NCBI GenBank assembly: GCA_001414485.1
Contig: LLEY01000050.1
Location: forward strand, 124,001 to 188,000
Length of the DNA: 64,000 bases
Reading direction: 5' to 3'
Source of the DNA: Calycina herbarum
Taxonomy: Eukaryota; Ascomycota; Leotiomycetes; Helotiales; Pezizellaceae
Numbering within the stretch: position 1 is the first letter of the stretch; every line of letters starts with the position of its first letter. The notes beneath the pieces were generated by a model. It had not been told where the DNA came from. It was given only the letters and a program-made list of their open reading frames with translations, and did not search any database. A program made the translations under genes and the position numbers. Below, piece after piece: positions 43,980 through 55,800 of this stretch.

Positions 43980-44545
43980 GGTGTGGGTTGGTGTTGTGTC
44001 TCGGGTTTGACGAGGAGAGGAATTTGGAGGGTAGATTGGAGGATTATTATGGAAGTAATTTAGAACTGTTTATTTCTGTTGAGAAGTTGTCTCTGTTTTA
44101 TAGTTGTTTTGCTCGTTCTTTTGATAGCTAACAAGTCTGGAGACCTTGTCCAAAACTAAAAATCCGTCAATAATAACACCTAGAGAGGGTCTCGGGGTTT
44201 TATTCAAAAAAATCCAGTCATGAACTCGATCACGTATTCCTTTATTTGAAACGGTCCGGCCTCCAGGTTCCAATACGCATGATATCCTAGAATAAGTTTA
44301 ATACTGCTCTGCTTCAAAACCACTCCACTGCATCATGCAGGCTTCTAGCTGGTCGATAAGACTTAAATCTTTTATTTAATATTTCACAATTTCACTGGTA
44401 TTCTACGCTAATTCTAAAAAAATTGATACAACTGTTGTATTTTAAGGGGTATCGGGGGCCCCAGGTTTACCTCTCATTCTTGTCTATTCTCTTCTCCTTC
44501 TATGCCTAGCCTACTATCACTCTAGCATGCAGCTTGTCATATTAA
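43980..44545. other. Gap B7-B8
   Basis: B7 promoter and B8 3' flank. No gene seen. Confidence 0.4.
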
Positions 44546-44989
44546 CTAGTGTTCAAGTGGGCCCCGAAACCTCAAGATCCGGAGGAAATTAAGGTGGCGG
44601 AAGAGGAGAAATAGAACAAACAAAAGTGCTATCGTTTTCCCACTAAAAACGAAGCCCAAAGTAGGTTCGTGGTCTTTCTCTCTCTGAAGCGCTTTGTTCT
44701 TGACAGGCCGTCTGAGAGTTAGGGCCAGCGGACGAGGAGTAGTGACGTCTTTCAAAGCAGGACGTTTGGGAGGTGGAGATATAGAAAGTACCTCTGAAAT
44801 AGCAGATGCTCTCCTGGATATCGGCTCCTTCAAATCGCACTTTGCGCATACGTTATTAGTCATTGGTTGCTCGCAATTCTGACACAGAGGTCTCTTGGAC
44901 TTGAGTGTCTTCCTTACTGCGGCCCGAACTCTTCGAGCTCGGGCTCTAGCTCTGGTGACTAGATTCGTGGTGTTCGTGAAGGATGTCAT
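44546..44989 (-). CDS. Array gene B8: basic helix, zinc ribbon and C-terminal membrane segment
   Basis: The 147-residue protein starts MTSFTNTTNLVTRARARARR, with the Arg/Ala helix running to about residue 30. The ribbon is at C36, C39, C48 and C51 (CQNCEQPMTNNVCAKC). A Ser/Pro/Lys-rich linker follows, and near residues 118-132 a hydrophobic segment (KTIALLFVLFLLF) flanked by basic residues (RHLNFLRILRFRG). This looks like a tail anchor, which would place the ribbon on the cytosolic face of a membrane (inference). It is the only member in which I see a clear membrane span. Confidence 0.7.
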   Translation of the reverse strand: MTSFTNTTNLVTRARARARRVRAAVRKTLKSKRPLCQNCEQPMTNNVCAKCDLKEPISRRASAISEVLSISPPPKRPALKDVTTPRPLALTLRRPVKNKALQREKDHEPTLGFVFSGKTIALLFVLFLLFRHLNFLRILRFRGPLEH

Positions 44990-45873
44990 GGTGATAGCTT
45001 GTGATGGTATTACTTTAGAGGAAGAATATTTTACTTAGAGGGTATTTTGAGACATATTTATGCTTTCCATTTCGCTATTGTCTAGGAGAGAGTTTTAGTT
45101 GTTCAAAGTAACGATTTGGAGTTGTTCCTTGAGTATGATAAGCTATTTAGCTCTTAGCGTCAATATATTACCTTGTCTACAGTTGAATACTGCCGTGTTG
45201 TATTTCAGTGGTCTTCTAAACTTGAAAAAGACAAGTGTGACATTGTTTAGTGTCACTATTTTTTTTTCCATAATAAACTTAATTGTAATCTTTTAATCAC
45301 TGATCACGCAATTTCAAATAATTTTCACTCACGTTACCACTGTTTACTTCATAGAGCTTCTAGAATTTTATTCCGGCCAAGTCGAAACCTAGATTATTTC
45401 CGAGAATAATTAGCAATTTTTTAGATTATCATAATTTATACTCTGCTCAACAGAGTACTACTGAAGTCTTCATAAGTAACTACTATACTACGAGTTACTA
45501 TAAGTACCATCTAAGAAGTTGAGTACTCTTTGAATACAATATTTGAAACCGCTAAGTTATAGAAGTTAAGCGAAAATGAAATATCAACTTCATTTGGCAA
45601 GAACGGTCTCAATGAGCTGACTATGCTAGCAAACAGAACAACTATAAGAGAAAAGAACTATAAGAGAAAAACTCAGATGACGAACAAGCCCGCCCGCATT
45701 GGCTGGCGTTATAATCAAAATCAACTCTACGCTAATACTAGCGGCTAAGCTCTAACTGTATAGAAATCAAGTCCATCACGTTCCTTCCAAAAACCACACC
45801 CCACAACCACATCACTAATCCAAGGCTAAAATCCTCCCTCATCAACATTCATAAAATTCTTTCATTCAAGGTC
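44990..45873. other. Gap B8-B9
   Basis: AT-rich. At about 45430-45545 there are mixed GAGTACT/AGTTACT motifs faintly like the GAGTAG elements at 12.1 and 13.9 kb. No gene seen. Confidence 0.4.
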
Positions 45874-46080
45874 CTACCTACCTTTGGCAGCACCTATAGG
45901 ACTCCTTTCATAGCATCCCATAAGTTCGCGATATTTCCTCTCTACCTCCTCACTACAGGAAAGACAGCAAGTGGGGTTAAACACCGGTGCTTCCTTTCCA
46001 CAAAATCGACAGGTGGGCTGCTTCTTGCGGCCCAAGCGCTGCAAAAGCTTGCTGACGTTTCCTAGGGTGTTGAAGTTCAT
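45874..46080 (-). CDS. Array gene B9: short helix plus zinc ribbon
   Basis: The 68-residue protein starts MNFNTLGNVSKLLQRLGRKK. Its ribbon has C24, C27, C39 and C42 (C38 is extra; CRFCGKEAPVFNPTCCLSC). A charged helix follows (SEEVERKYRELMGCYERS). I take the ATG at 46080 by family analogy and its CAAAAATG context; the frame stays open 71 codons further upstream, with no family feature there. It is the outermost right-arm member and the most divergent ribbon. Confidence 0.6.
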   Translation of the reverse strand: MNFNTLGNVSKLLQRLGRKKQPTCRFCGKEAPVFNPTCCLSCSEEVERKYRELMGCYERSPIGAAKGR

Positions 46081-46644
46081 TTTTGCGGTTGCTGGGTTGG
46101 AGGGAGTGAGAAGAGTCCTATGAGGGAGAGAAGAGGGTTGAAATATACTTGATATTGGATTGTTTATGAGGCGAAACTTGGCTAGATCGTACTGTTTTTG
46201 TTTTTGGAGGTTTTGAGGGGCTGTTTTGATTGTAACAGGTTTATGTGGTTGTTTCATTATCTGTTTTCCCATGGATTTTGGTTCGAGAGCCAATCATAAG
46301 GGGTTTTGGACACGAATAAGACATTTTTTGCAATATTTCCCTTTCACTCGGGCGTCGCGTATTTTAAAATTTGCTTTGAGCATGGGGATTGGATTCTGTA
46401 CGGAGTTGGGGCTTGGATAGCTTCTTCTGTTTTCCTTGGAACGAATTGATTGGTTTTGGGAAGAAAAGGCCCGAAGGGCATGGTTCGTATTTCTCAAGCG
46501 CTGTGATCAAAATACCACAGCAAGAGTAGTAAGGGGCTTCATCGCACTTAACCAAACAGGATAAAAAGTAAAAACTAGCTCCCCCATCCTCTTCCCCATT
46601 CCCTCCCCAACCTGCCTCATCCCCTATCACCCATCACCCCACAC
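46081..46644. other. Gap between B9 and the deaminase-like gene
   Basis: B9 promoter and the 3' flank of the deaminase-like gene. No further gene seen. Confidence 0.4.
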
Positions 46645-48163
46645 TCAACCATCCCCCTTCCCATCCATCCCCCGCTTCAACAAAAGAACCTCATGCTTCG
46701 TAACAAACACCCCCCGATTAACACTCTCCACCCCCCCTCCACTTTCCTCTCCCCCTCCCCCCTCAAGAGCATCAACTAAATCCCGGACTTTGGCCCCCTC
46801 CCAGGTGCCGTCGGTGGTAGTCCAGAAGACGCGTTTGATTCCCACGGCATACATGGAGGTTACGCAGCGGTAGCAGGGATGGGAGGCTCGGATTTCTGGG
46901 ATTTTGTCTGAGGTGTGAGGCTTGGGGGAAGGATGAGAAGATGGGGAGGGGGAACGGGAGAGGGGGGAGAGCTCATCGTGGAGCGAGGCGGGGATTGTGG
47001 GGTTTGAGGGGGTTGGCGATGGCAAAGGGTCCATAGGATTTGGTGGAGGGGAAGTTGAGGATTTTGGTTTTTGTACTTGGCTGTTGCAGAATCCTAGGCG
47101 GGCGACGTAGAGGTCTGAGCCTTTGAGGCGGGAATCTTTGGTTCGTGATGCTACGGTTGGTTTGCTTGATAGAGTTGGCTTTTTGGTGATGAGGACATGT
47201 TCTGTCTTTGGAGGGTTTGGTAAATTTTGCTTATTGTGAGTCTGTTCTTTGTTAGTGTATTGAGGAAAGGGAGGGAAGGAAATTCCGACCTTATTTTTGT
47301 ATTTTTGTTTGCTTATAAAATTGTTGCTTGAGGCAGCCCGGCTCGAGGACTCCGAGCTGGATAACGTTGTTGTATTCATTCCAAGATCATCTGATACTGA
47401 CGAATCTGAACTATCCTTATACTGAGAGCAGTAGTCCCCCTTCGTTTCGTGATAGGAGTGACCATCCTCGTACTTCTCGTTCTCGTTCTTCTTCTGTCGG
47501 TGTTTCTCCTTCTGTTTCTCCTTCTCCTTCAGATGGAACCCGTTGTCTTTCTCCCTGTCGTTGGACACATTGGACGTGTACTTGGAAACCTGGTTGACAT
47601 GCACCCGGTTCAAAACGCGACTTTTGAACGGAACCCTCGCCACCGCACTCCTCGAAGACCGCCTCGGCGTATTTTTTAAGCACGTCGGCTCGTAATTTCC
47701 GTTTTTTAGAATCACCCGATAAGGAGAAGCACGGTTTTTCGAAGCACTTAGCGCCCCGGGCAGAGGTTTGAGCAGACTGGGCACCAGAAGACAAGGAGAG
47801 AGCGGATTGGATAGCCATCATTTCAGAATGAAGAGAGAGAGCGACGTTGGCGTTGTGGCCGTTACCAATTGTCTCGAAGGGGGTAAAACTAGACTTCTGC
47901 AAATTATCCGGCTCTTGCTTGGACTTGGGCTTCGGCTTGGACTTCATACGTTGCTTGAGCTCTTCGATGGCAGGGCCGTTGGTGCTGGATGGGAGGACAC
48001 CCGTCTTGAGAGCGCCGCCATCGAAACCAGGACGGTGAGTGTTGAAGCCTTGACCGATGATCTTGCCACCGCGAACGATGATTGCACCGTGACGATAGTG
48101 GAGGGGTGACAACTCGGCTTGAGCGAGGCACATGGACAAGTAGGTATCGTTGCGGGGAGACAT
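46645..48163 (-). CDS. Cytidine/dCMP deaminase-like zinc protein with a long insertion
   Basis: The fold belongs to the zinc-dependent cytidine deaminase superfamily. I join two minus-strand exons, 48163-47474 and 47421-46645, across a 52-bp intron (GTACGA donor, CTCTCAG acceptor) that restores the frame; the product has about 488 residues. The start at 48163 (MSPRNDTYLSMCLAQAELSP) begins the domain and has a good context; a longer start at 48403 would add 80 residues. Conserved parts are HYRHGAIIVRGGKIIGQGFN, the H-x-E site in LHSEMMAIQSAL (H112, E114) and HPCYRCVTSM (PCxxC at about 414-417). About 300 residues, mostly Lys/Glu/Ser-rich low complexity, separate the two zinc-site halves. The substrate cannot be told. 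The intron is my inference; a frameshift is the alternative. Confidence 0.75.
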
Positions 48164-48629
48164 TGAGTTTGGTTTGGTGGTGAAAATGTAAGCTGGGAGC
48201 TTTTTAAGTGGTCTGTTTTTGGTTTTGGATGAAAGTTTTGATGTTTGGCTACAGTTGTAGGATTGAGAAACGTTCAATAGGCAGAATTCTTGAAATGGCG
48301 AATGGTGGTTGTACAAGAGTTGATGGGCTTGAGTCACTAGCCTGGCCTGTTGCGCTAAAATAGAACGCACTTTCATTGGCTGGAAACAAGAATTCACATA
48401 CAAACTATCACATCACAAAAACACTATGATAGACTGGTTTTGATGCCATTCCATGCTACTATCTATACTATAGCTACCTCAGAGCATCCCTTCATTGATA
48501 TTTCTCCGCTCAAAAGTCTCCTTTCCTGACTCCGAGGCTGATAAATTTCGTGCTAAAACGTCGCCCGCACACCTAACGCCGTATTATTCATACAAAATCG
48601 TACGCCCGGAAAACCCAATTCGGGGATCG
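48164..48629. other. Gap between the deaminase-like gene and RSC7
   Basis: Promoter of the deaminase-like gene and 3' flank of RSC7. An in-frame upstream extension of the deaminase-like gene reaches 48403. Nothing else seen. Confidence 0.45.
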
Positions 48630-50301
48630 TTAGACAATTATTGGACCCTTATCAATCTTAGGTGCCTTTCTGTGACCATCTACAGCCTCTGATGCCCATT
48701 TTGATTTCCAGTCAATTTCCTTGGCCAAAGCGGCGTCAAAAGCCTCACGACATTCCGGCGGAAGTAAATTCTTCATCTCATCAGACACAGCTTCCAGACC
48801 ATTGAATGAGAGATCAACGCCATGGCCGTCCGGACCTGGAACTCCGAGGTGGAATGATGGGGGAGTTTCATAGACCGTGTCGATGATAATGTGATTTCGT
48901 GATATGGCGGGGTTGACGGGTGGAAACATGGTTTTAGGTGCTTCTGCGTCCTGACCATTCACGAGGATTTCAGCTGCTACGGCGGAATCGTTGATTTGTT
49001 CCCATCTTGCGTGAGTTGGTTGCATGATTGCTGGGTATTGCATGGTATTTGTGTGGACATCGTAGGCTCCATTCATGTTCTTTTTGCGCATCTCAGTGAG
49101 TCGGGCGTTGAAGCCGCTATAGAAATTGTCAGCGGGGGAGGGGGTTTTTTTGTAAATGGCAGTTTGGCTACATACCTTGCCGCTCTGCAATGCTCTAGCT
49201 GCCAATTGACATCGTCAACCTTGACTCGGCCCTTTTTACCATCTGCCACTTTGCCAGTTTGCAGTGGGACAGTTGGGGCACCTGAATGGTACACAGAGCT
49301 TGCTCCATGCCAAGCAACGTATTGATTCTGGTTGTAGGCCTCACCCTCCTTGAAAACATCGTTTGGATCAGCCAATTCGCCCTCGGTGATCCCATCTGCT
49401 TTGGCCTTGGCGACTTCGTAATCATCGGTAATTCTCTTTCCACCTACGATTATCTGGGCTCCAAATTCGCGGAAGACTGACCTGGCCGTGACGATACCGA
49501 TCGCGCGGCCTTTGTAGGAATGGGGGATGAGTTCTCGCTCTATCAAGTCGCGTTTCTCGTCGTCGTCGATAATGATTTTGAAGAGGCGTTTATGCTTGGT
49601 GAAGAATAGGTAACTATCTCGGAAACCTACGCATCGTGCGGGCTCGGTGGATAACATATATAGTCGATTGCCTCTGCCCAGTACAGTAAAGGTTCTGCAT
49701 CGATATTCCCGCCCATCCTGCAGGTGTCCCATCTTGTCGACTTTCTTCTCGCCCTCCGGATCCTCTGGCATATCAACCTCATCGTTGATTACATCCATCA
49801 TGTTTCCTTCCTTGTCGATAGGTTGTTGCGTGACGTGGGATGGTCCTCCTTTGCGCGCCCAACGTCCTCCTCCCCGCCCAAAGCCAGCTCCTCTACCGCG
49901 TCCCCGTTTACCTGGCGTGCCAGCCTCTGAGCCTTCGCGATCTGGCAAGTCCCAATCCGGAGGCTTATTCTTGGGTGGTCGTCCTAGACGTCGCTTGCGA
50001 ACAACCGGTTCAGCAACAGGCTCTGGAGTCGCTGGTGCAGATGCAGCATCCGAGTCCCCAGCCTGCGAACCTTCTTCTTCTTCATCGCCGTTTTCCTCCT
50101 CTGCATCGTCCCGAGGGCTACTCGCATTGGGCGAGGGTGCGTCGACCATTTGCTCGTCTTCCGCTTCGTCGTACTGAGGGGTGTTTTCTGAGGCCATCGC
50201 GATTAGTTGTTGTTGGATGCGCCGGGGCCTTTGTTTGTTGTTTACTCACTGAGCGCTGCAGCTGCATTTTTAGCAGCTGCTCTGCCTGGTCTTCTGCCCA
50301 T
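48630..50301 (-). CDS. RSC7: Chromatin remodeling complex subunit RSC7/Swp82-like
   Basis: RSC7 (Npl6) and Swp82 are accessory subunits of the RSC and SWI/SNF nucleosome remodelers. Three exons on the minus strand, 50301-50250, 50187-49176 and 49116-48630, give 516 residues. The first exon has only 17 codons (MGRRPGRAAAKNAAAAL) and is spliced in phase 1 into KNTPQYDEAEDEQMVD. Next come an acidic stretch, an AT-hook-like RRLGRPPKNKP, a Gly/Arg-rich run (GKRGRGRGAGFGRGGG), and from about residue 165 the conserved domain: LQDGREYRCRTFTVLGRGNR, YMLSTEPARCVGFRDSY, LFKIIIDDDEKRDLIERELI, PHSYKGRAIGIVTARSVFRE. It continues through GAYDVHTNTMQYPAIMQPTH to the end. If the first exon were skipped, the ATG at 50197 would also work. 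It is divergent from SCH9. Confidence 0.88.
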
Positions 50302-52871
50302 TTTGTATGTCTTGATGAAATTCACTCAAGCGGGTTGTTTGTTGCGATACCAAAGCACTCTCAATTGCCAAATTTGGTGAAGCTAGAAAGACGCGCCTGA
50401 TTGGAAGTCGCCGCCAAAGATCCTTGTCACTTGATTGGTTCGGCTGTTAGCGTGGGAATGTTTCTGCCTTTTCCGAAGTTCTCATTGCTAAGGTTGCAAT
50501 ATATTAACTCCGAAAACCTCTCCTGTCTGTTGCTTGCTCTTTCAAAACATCTTACATTGAGGATGGCTCTTAGTTCTCATCCTGACTGTGCTTTGTGTAC
50601 AGAGCTCAGCTCCGCCACTGTTCAGCTTTGACATTGCTTCTATCATCAGCTCCATCTCCTTCCGAGTCCGAGTACTTCAAACCGCAAGAACATTCCAGGG
50701 TGGAAATACAAACACAAGGAGATTCAAGTTTCCGCTTGAGCGCTGCGATATCCCACCAGTCCCATCCCATATCCCCCATATCCCATGCCTCTGGTGCCGG
50801 AAAGCTGTTGGGCAACGCCCCCTTAATAAGGACCCAGACCTCGAGTGACCAGCGTCGGGCCTACCTGCACCTACCATTCGATCTTCATCTACTTGTGTAT
50901 TTAAATACGGAAAAGATGAATGCTTACATGTGGGTTTGCGTTGGCTTTTTCGCGGCAGTGTCACGATGTCAGGTCATAGGTCAGCTTCTAGTATGGTACA
51001 TGGACAAGTACAGATGCGGTCCTCATAAGGTATTCGTAAAGGGGGCTGAGATCAGATGAGATATGCAGGGCAGAAGCAGTATCGAGGCAATAACGAGGCC
51101 GTCAGCTTCGTTGAGACGGCGTGTGTATTACATGGTCGCTATAGGGAAGTCCTTATATTTCCCTGTTGGGAGTGACCGAGTACGTACTCTCCACGGCGCC
51201 ACCTGGGGCTCAATAGAACGGAATAAGACGGCTCTTTGAAGGGTGGTTGGCTGTTTTGGGCGTTCGCTTGGCTTGGCTGACCTGTCGAACATCTGCATCT
51301 GCACCTCATATTAATAGCTCTTGGCTCTTCAATACGGCTCGAGAGAAGGGGAAATGACGTATTTTTGGGCATCCCCATCCCACCGCAATGGTCGGAAAGG
51401 ACACAAAGTACCTCCTCGGTACCTAGGTACTTGTAGGTTCGAGCACGATTGTACTCCAGCAGTACCAGCAGTACCAGCAGTACCAGCAGTTTGCTGTAGG
51501 TTGCTGTTGGTACTCTAGGGAGTCTCTCGGTAGTCTCTCGGTGGACATTAAAAGCGGCTTTCTACCCCCTATTTTGGAACTTAATTGTTCCAAAACACCT
51601 AGGTTGATAGTCCCACATTGTTCCAAGTGCGTAGGATAATTTATTTGAATTACCTTGGAAGGTTCGAACCACGAGGGCTAGATAGGCAGGTACGAACCTG
51701 ATATATTTACTGCCACTTTACTGCCACTTTGAATGTCTATCGCGAGGGAGTACACCTGCATAGGTGGGAGTGGGAGGTGGTCAGGTATCACCGATTGCAG
51801 CAGTTACGAGTACAGTTGAACCTTGCCATGCCTTTTGCTTTCTTGGGACCATGACCGGCAGCAGCAGCAGCAGCAGCAGAGAAAGCTGGGAAGCGCTGCG
51901 TCTTGCTTATAAACTGGCCAGCGCCCTCCTGATGCCATTGCATCGCTCCTTGCAAGCAACCTTGGAATCCCTCGAGTGTCAGTGAGTAAAATCCACCACG
52001 CCGGGCGCATCCGTTCCCAATGAAGCCTGGCTGCAACCGTCGACCCCCAATCACGCGGTGCCCTGAAAGTGCCTTACTTTTGTACTTCCTCCCATTGCCA
52101 CTGAGCATTGAGTACACTGCAATATCAAACTGTCCAGCCCCTTCCTCGAGTCAGTCGGGTTCCTTCTGATCCCCGACCAGGCCAAGTAGGTGGAGGCCAG
52201 GAAATCGCTCAGCAGGTGCTATCCTGGAAATCCAATATTGTCATAGGGCAAAAGAGCACAGCACCCACCTCTCTCTCATCCACAGTCACGATTCACGATT
52301 CACGGTACCCTCCCTCCCAGTCGCTCACTCGCTCACTCGCTCTCCTTTCCACCTTCTCCGACTTCTACTTTCCTTTGACAACCGACCCCGTCGCCTTATA
52401 CTCGACATACCTCGCCCTCGCCCTCGACACCTTCACATCCAACCTTTTTTGATGTGGTCCGATGTTGGCACATGCGATTAACATTTCAAGCGGTACCTAG
52501 CGAAGATCTCTGGGGCACTAATAAATACTGGGCTCAGTATCTTGCCCCGAAGTATCGCGTCACTCTTAAACCGTCTCCAAAACCTCATCCACCTCCTCCA
52601 CCTCCTCCACCTCCTCCACAGCTTCCAGCTGCCCGGCACAACACCATCACCTCTGCCGCAGCTTCCCTCACGCCACCACGATCTTTCTCGACGGTTCTGC
52701 GGATTCAAAATCCCTCTCTTACAAGCTGTTCCAGCTTGCGCCGCCTCGCTAGTACTTACTTCTCGGATGACCATCCACCCATCCACCCATCCACCTACAA
52801 TCGAACCATTTTGACCGCCTCAATTTGACCCGCGACGCCTTCGGTTCGAAAGAAGAAACAAATTCTTCAAT
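50302..52871. other. Shared divergent upstream region of RSC7 and SCH9
   Basis: About 2.6 kb without a supportable gene. It contains short tandem repeats (ACCAGCAGT at 51459-51490, AGC at about 51858-51880, CTCACTCG near 52320-52340, CACCTCCTC near 52590-52618, CACCCATC near 52775-52795) and a 9-bp hairpin at 51572-51595. The C/T- and C/A-rich part from about 52240 is probably the SCH9 promoter and long leader. Confidence 0.5.
51572..51595. repeat. Perfect 9-bp stem hairpin
   Basis: TTTTGGAAC and GTTCCAAAA flank a TTAATT loop. A related GTTCCAA lies 30 bp downstream. No terminator or gene end is nearby; it may be a protein-binding palindrome. Confidence 0.4.
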
Positions 52872-55800
52872 ATGACGGGCACTGAGAGTGACTTGCTCAA
52901 GCAAGCTACGCAGGCAATGATGGCAAGGTACGCAGGCGAACACCCCATGTTTCTTTTAAGGTTTTGGCAGGTCGGAAGATGCGAGGGGGTTCTCTGGAAA
53001 TTGTCGTCCCATCTGGCCATTCTACAGGCCTTTTCTACGGAATTGGCCTCATTGCAGACGTGGGCTTTGCCGTTCTCCACGCGGGAGCTTCATTTTTCCA
53101 GGTTCTCATTTGGGTGTTTTCTTCTTGCACATGCTTCAACGTCAAAGTTGGCGAGGGGTCCTGGCAGTGTCGGGCCTTATCGACGCGGCAATCGGGGACT
53201 CCTACTGGGCGCATCGCATCGATCCCACCCAAGAGAGAACACAATTTGCCCAAGACGTTCTTGGGCACGCTCGGAGAAAAACGCAGAGAAAATTCTGAAT
53301 TGAGCCATTCTATTCTTCCTGGCGTCCTGGGGTCGTCCGCTACCCCGAAAATCATGTCTCTCCCGTTACACCCCGCACGATCCACCCACGGTCGTGCGAT
53401 TTCAAATATTCAACATGGTTTTGGCTAACCTCTTGTTGTGTCGCAGGCCAGAGAGAGCAGAGAGAGCAGAGAGAGATGATGACGGCAACGATCATATCGA
53501 TTCCGATACTCCCCGCTCCGGTGTCGCAACCCCACAACCCGATCCCTCAGACAAGAGATTGCCAGGAATTATGCACAGTTACTTTGGACAGGTTGGTGCA
53601 GGTTCTTTTACATGTCCCAGTTCTGCTCCTAAATTTATATATTCCACTCCGGTTGGGAGCATCAAGTCCCACAAAGCTACCTCTACCCTACCCGAGCCGG
53701 AAAACATGGGTCCCACAGAGACCGGCCTGTCTGTCGTTCCAGACTCTTCTTATGAGAGTATGGGTGTACACGACGGCAAAGCTGGGGAAATTCCTCCTCT
53801 CTCTTCCAATGAAGGGTCGGAATTTTCCCATGTGTCTAAACAATCAGAAAAGAATGCCCCTTTTCACTCCTACCCGACACCTCCTGTTTCCAAATCGCCT
53901 TCTCTACACAAGTTGAAGTTGGGCGAGTCTAGCCCGGAGGATAAGGCGAGGCGGATGAGAAGAGCCACCCTATCATCTTCTGCGCATCATCACAAGAGCA
54001 TATCGGAATCAATTCCGTCAAATGCTCGCCGAGCCTCATTGTTACCACTTTCTAGCGTTGTCACAACTTCAAATGTTCTGGCTGCACATTTCTCGAATCC
54101 CAGCGATCCCTGCCCTACTACAGCACCCACCACTCCTGTACACTCTCGTTTAAATTCCCATCTCCAAGAATCACCATCATATGATCGGCTCAAAAAGCTA
54201 ACTGATGAACTTCCGAACGAAAAGAGCATTCCACCAACCCCAACACGTGCCCTATCAAACAACACAGCCAAATCCGATGCCAGCGGCGGCTCAGATTCTG
54301 CACCAAAGGAATCGAAAGGTCAAAATGGAAATGCTGCCAAGGTCACAGAAGAAGTCTTGTCCGTCCCTGTCGTCCCTTCTACAACTGGAGCATCCGCAGT
54401 ACACGCACCCCCAACGAAAGGCAAATTGACGGTGAAGATCACAGAGGCAAGAGGGTTACGAAAGTGCAGAGAGCCTTATGTTGTTGCTGTATTCCAACGA
54501 AATGAGCTGGTATCCAAGGGACCTCTTCCTGAGGCCCATGACGAACATGAAGATGTCACAAGTAGCCCGATGGGTGGTATTCCAATCACACGAACTGGCA
54601 GTGATTCAGGTCGACCAATGGCTATTCCCATGAAGAGCCGACAAAGTAGTAATACCAGTCTTTCGGATCAGCGGGATTTTACCAAGAACAAAGGCCGGAA
54701 GTCGTTCACCAACCCAAAATGGGACACCGAGGCAATCTTGTGAGTGAATGCTCCGACCTAACAACATTTAATGTGCTGATTCTCTCCAGTGATGTTGTAG
54801 GCTCCGATTCCCGAATTAACTTGACTATATACGACCAAAGTAGCGCAGCTGAGGAGTTCCTGGGTCATGTTGACCTCGATGCCAATTTATCAGAGAAGAA
54901 CGATGCGCCTCTCGTCGGATGGTTTCCACTGCGCGGCAAGAATGACACGGAGATGGGTCTCTTTGGTGAGATTTTCGTCGAGATCACTTTCCAACGAACC
55001 GAGAAGCGACACTATGGACCTGAAGATTTTCAAATATTAAAACTCATCGGAAAGGGCACGTTCGGCCAGGTATACCAAGTTCGAAAGAAGGACACAAAAC
55101 GTATATACGCCATGAAGGTTCTTCAAAAGAAGGTAATTGTTCAGAAGAAAGAAGTTGCTCACACAGTTGGAGAGCGTAATATTCTAGTCCGAACAGCGAT
55201 GGCCGACTCACCATTCATCGTTGGCCTCAAATTTTCCTTTCAAACACCTACCGACTTGTATCTTGTCACAGATTTCATGTCGGGTGGTGAACTCTTCTGG
55301 CACTTGCAGAGAGAGGGCCGCTTTGACGAGAAGCGCGCAAAATTCTATATTGCTGAGCTCATTTTGGCACTACAACACCTCCACATGCACGATATTGTCT
55401 ATCGAGACTTGAAGCCCGAAAATATTCTGCTGGACGCCAACGGACATATCGCCTTGTGTGATTTCGGTTTATCAAAGGCTAACTTAACTAAGAATGCCAC
55501 GACCAACACTTTCTGTGGAACGACTGAATACCTGGCTCCTGAGGTTCTCTTGGATGAAGCTGGATATACCAAGATGGTCGATTTCTGGTCGTTGGGTGTT
55601 TTGGTCTTTGAGATGTGTTGTGGTTGGAGTCCATTTTACGCCGAAGACACTCAGCAAATGTACAAAAACATTGCGTTTGGAAAGGTTCGCTTCCCACGGG
55701 ATACATTGACAACTGAAGGACGTAATTTTGTCAAGGGCCTGCTCAACCGAAATCCAAAACACCGACTGGGTGCCAAGGACGACGCCGAGGAGTTGAAGCG

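Noticed and set aside
49647..50400. Plus-strand frames of 176 and 186 codons
   Set aside because: Antisense of the RSC7 exon, low-complexity Pro/Ser/Arg content reflects its acidic and Gly/Arg-rich parts.
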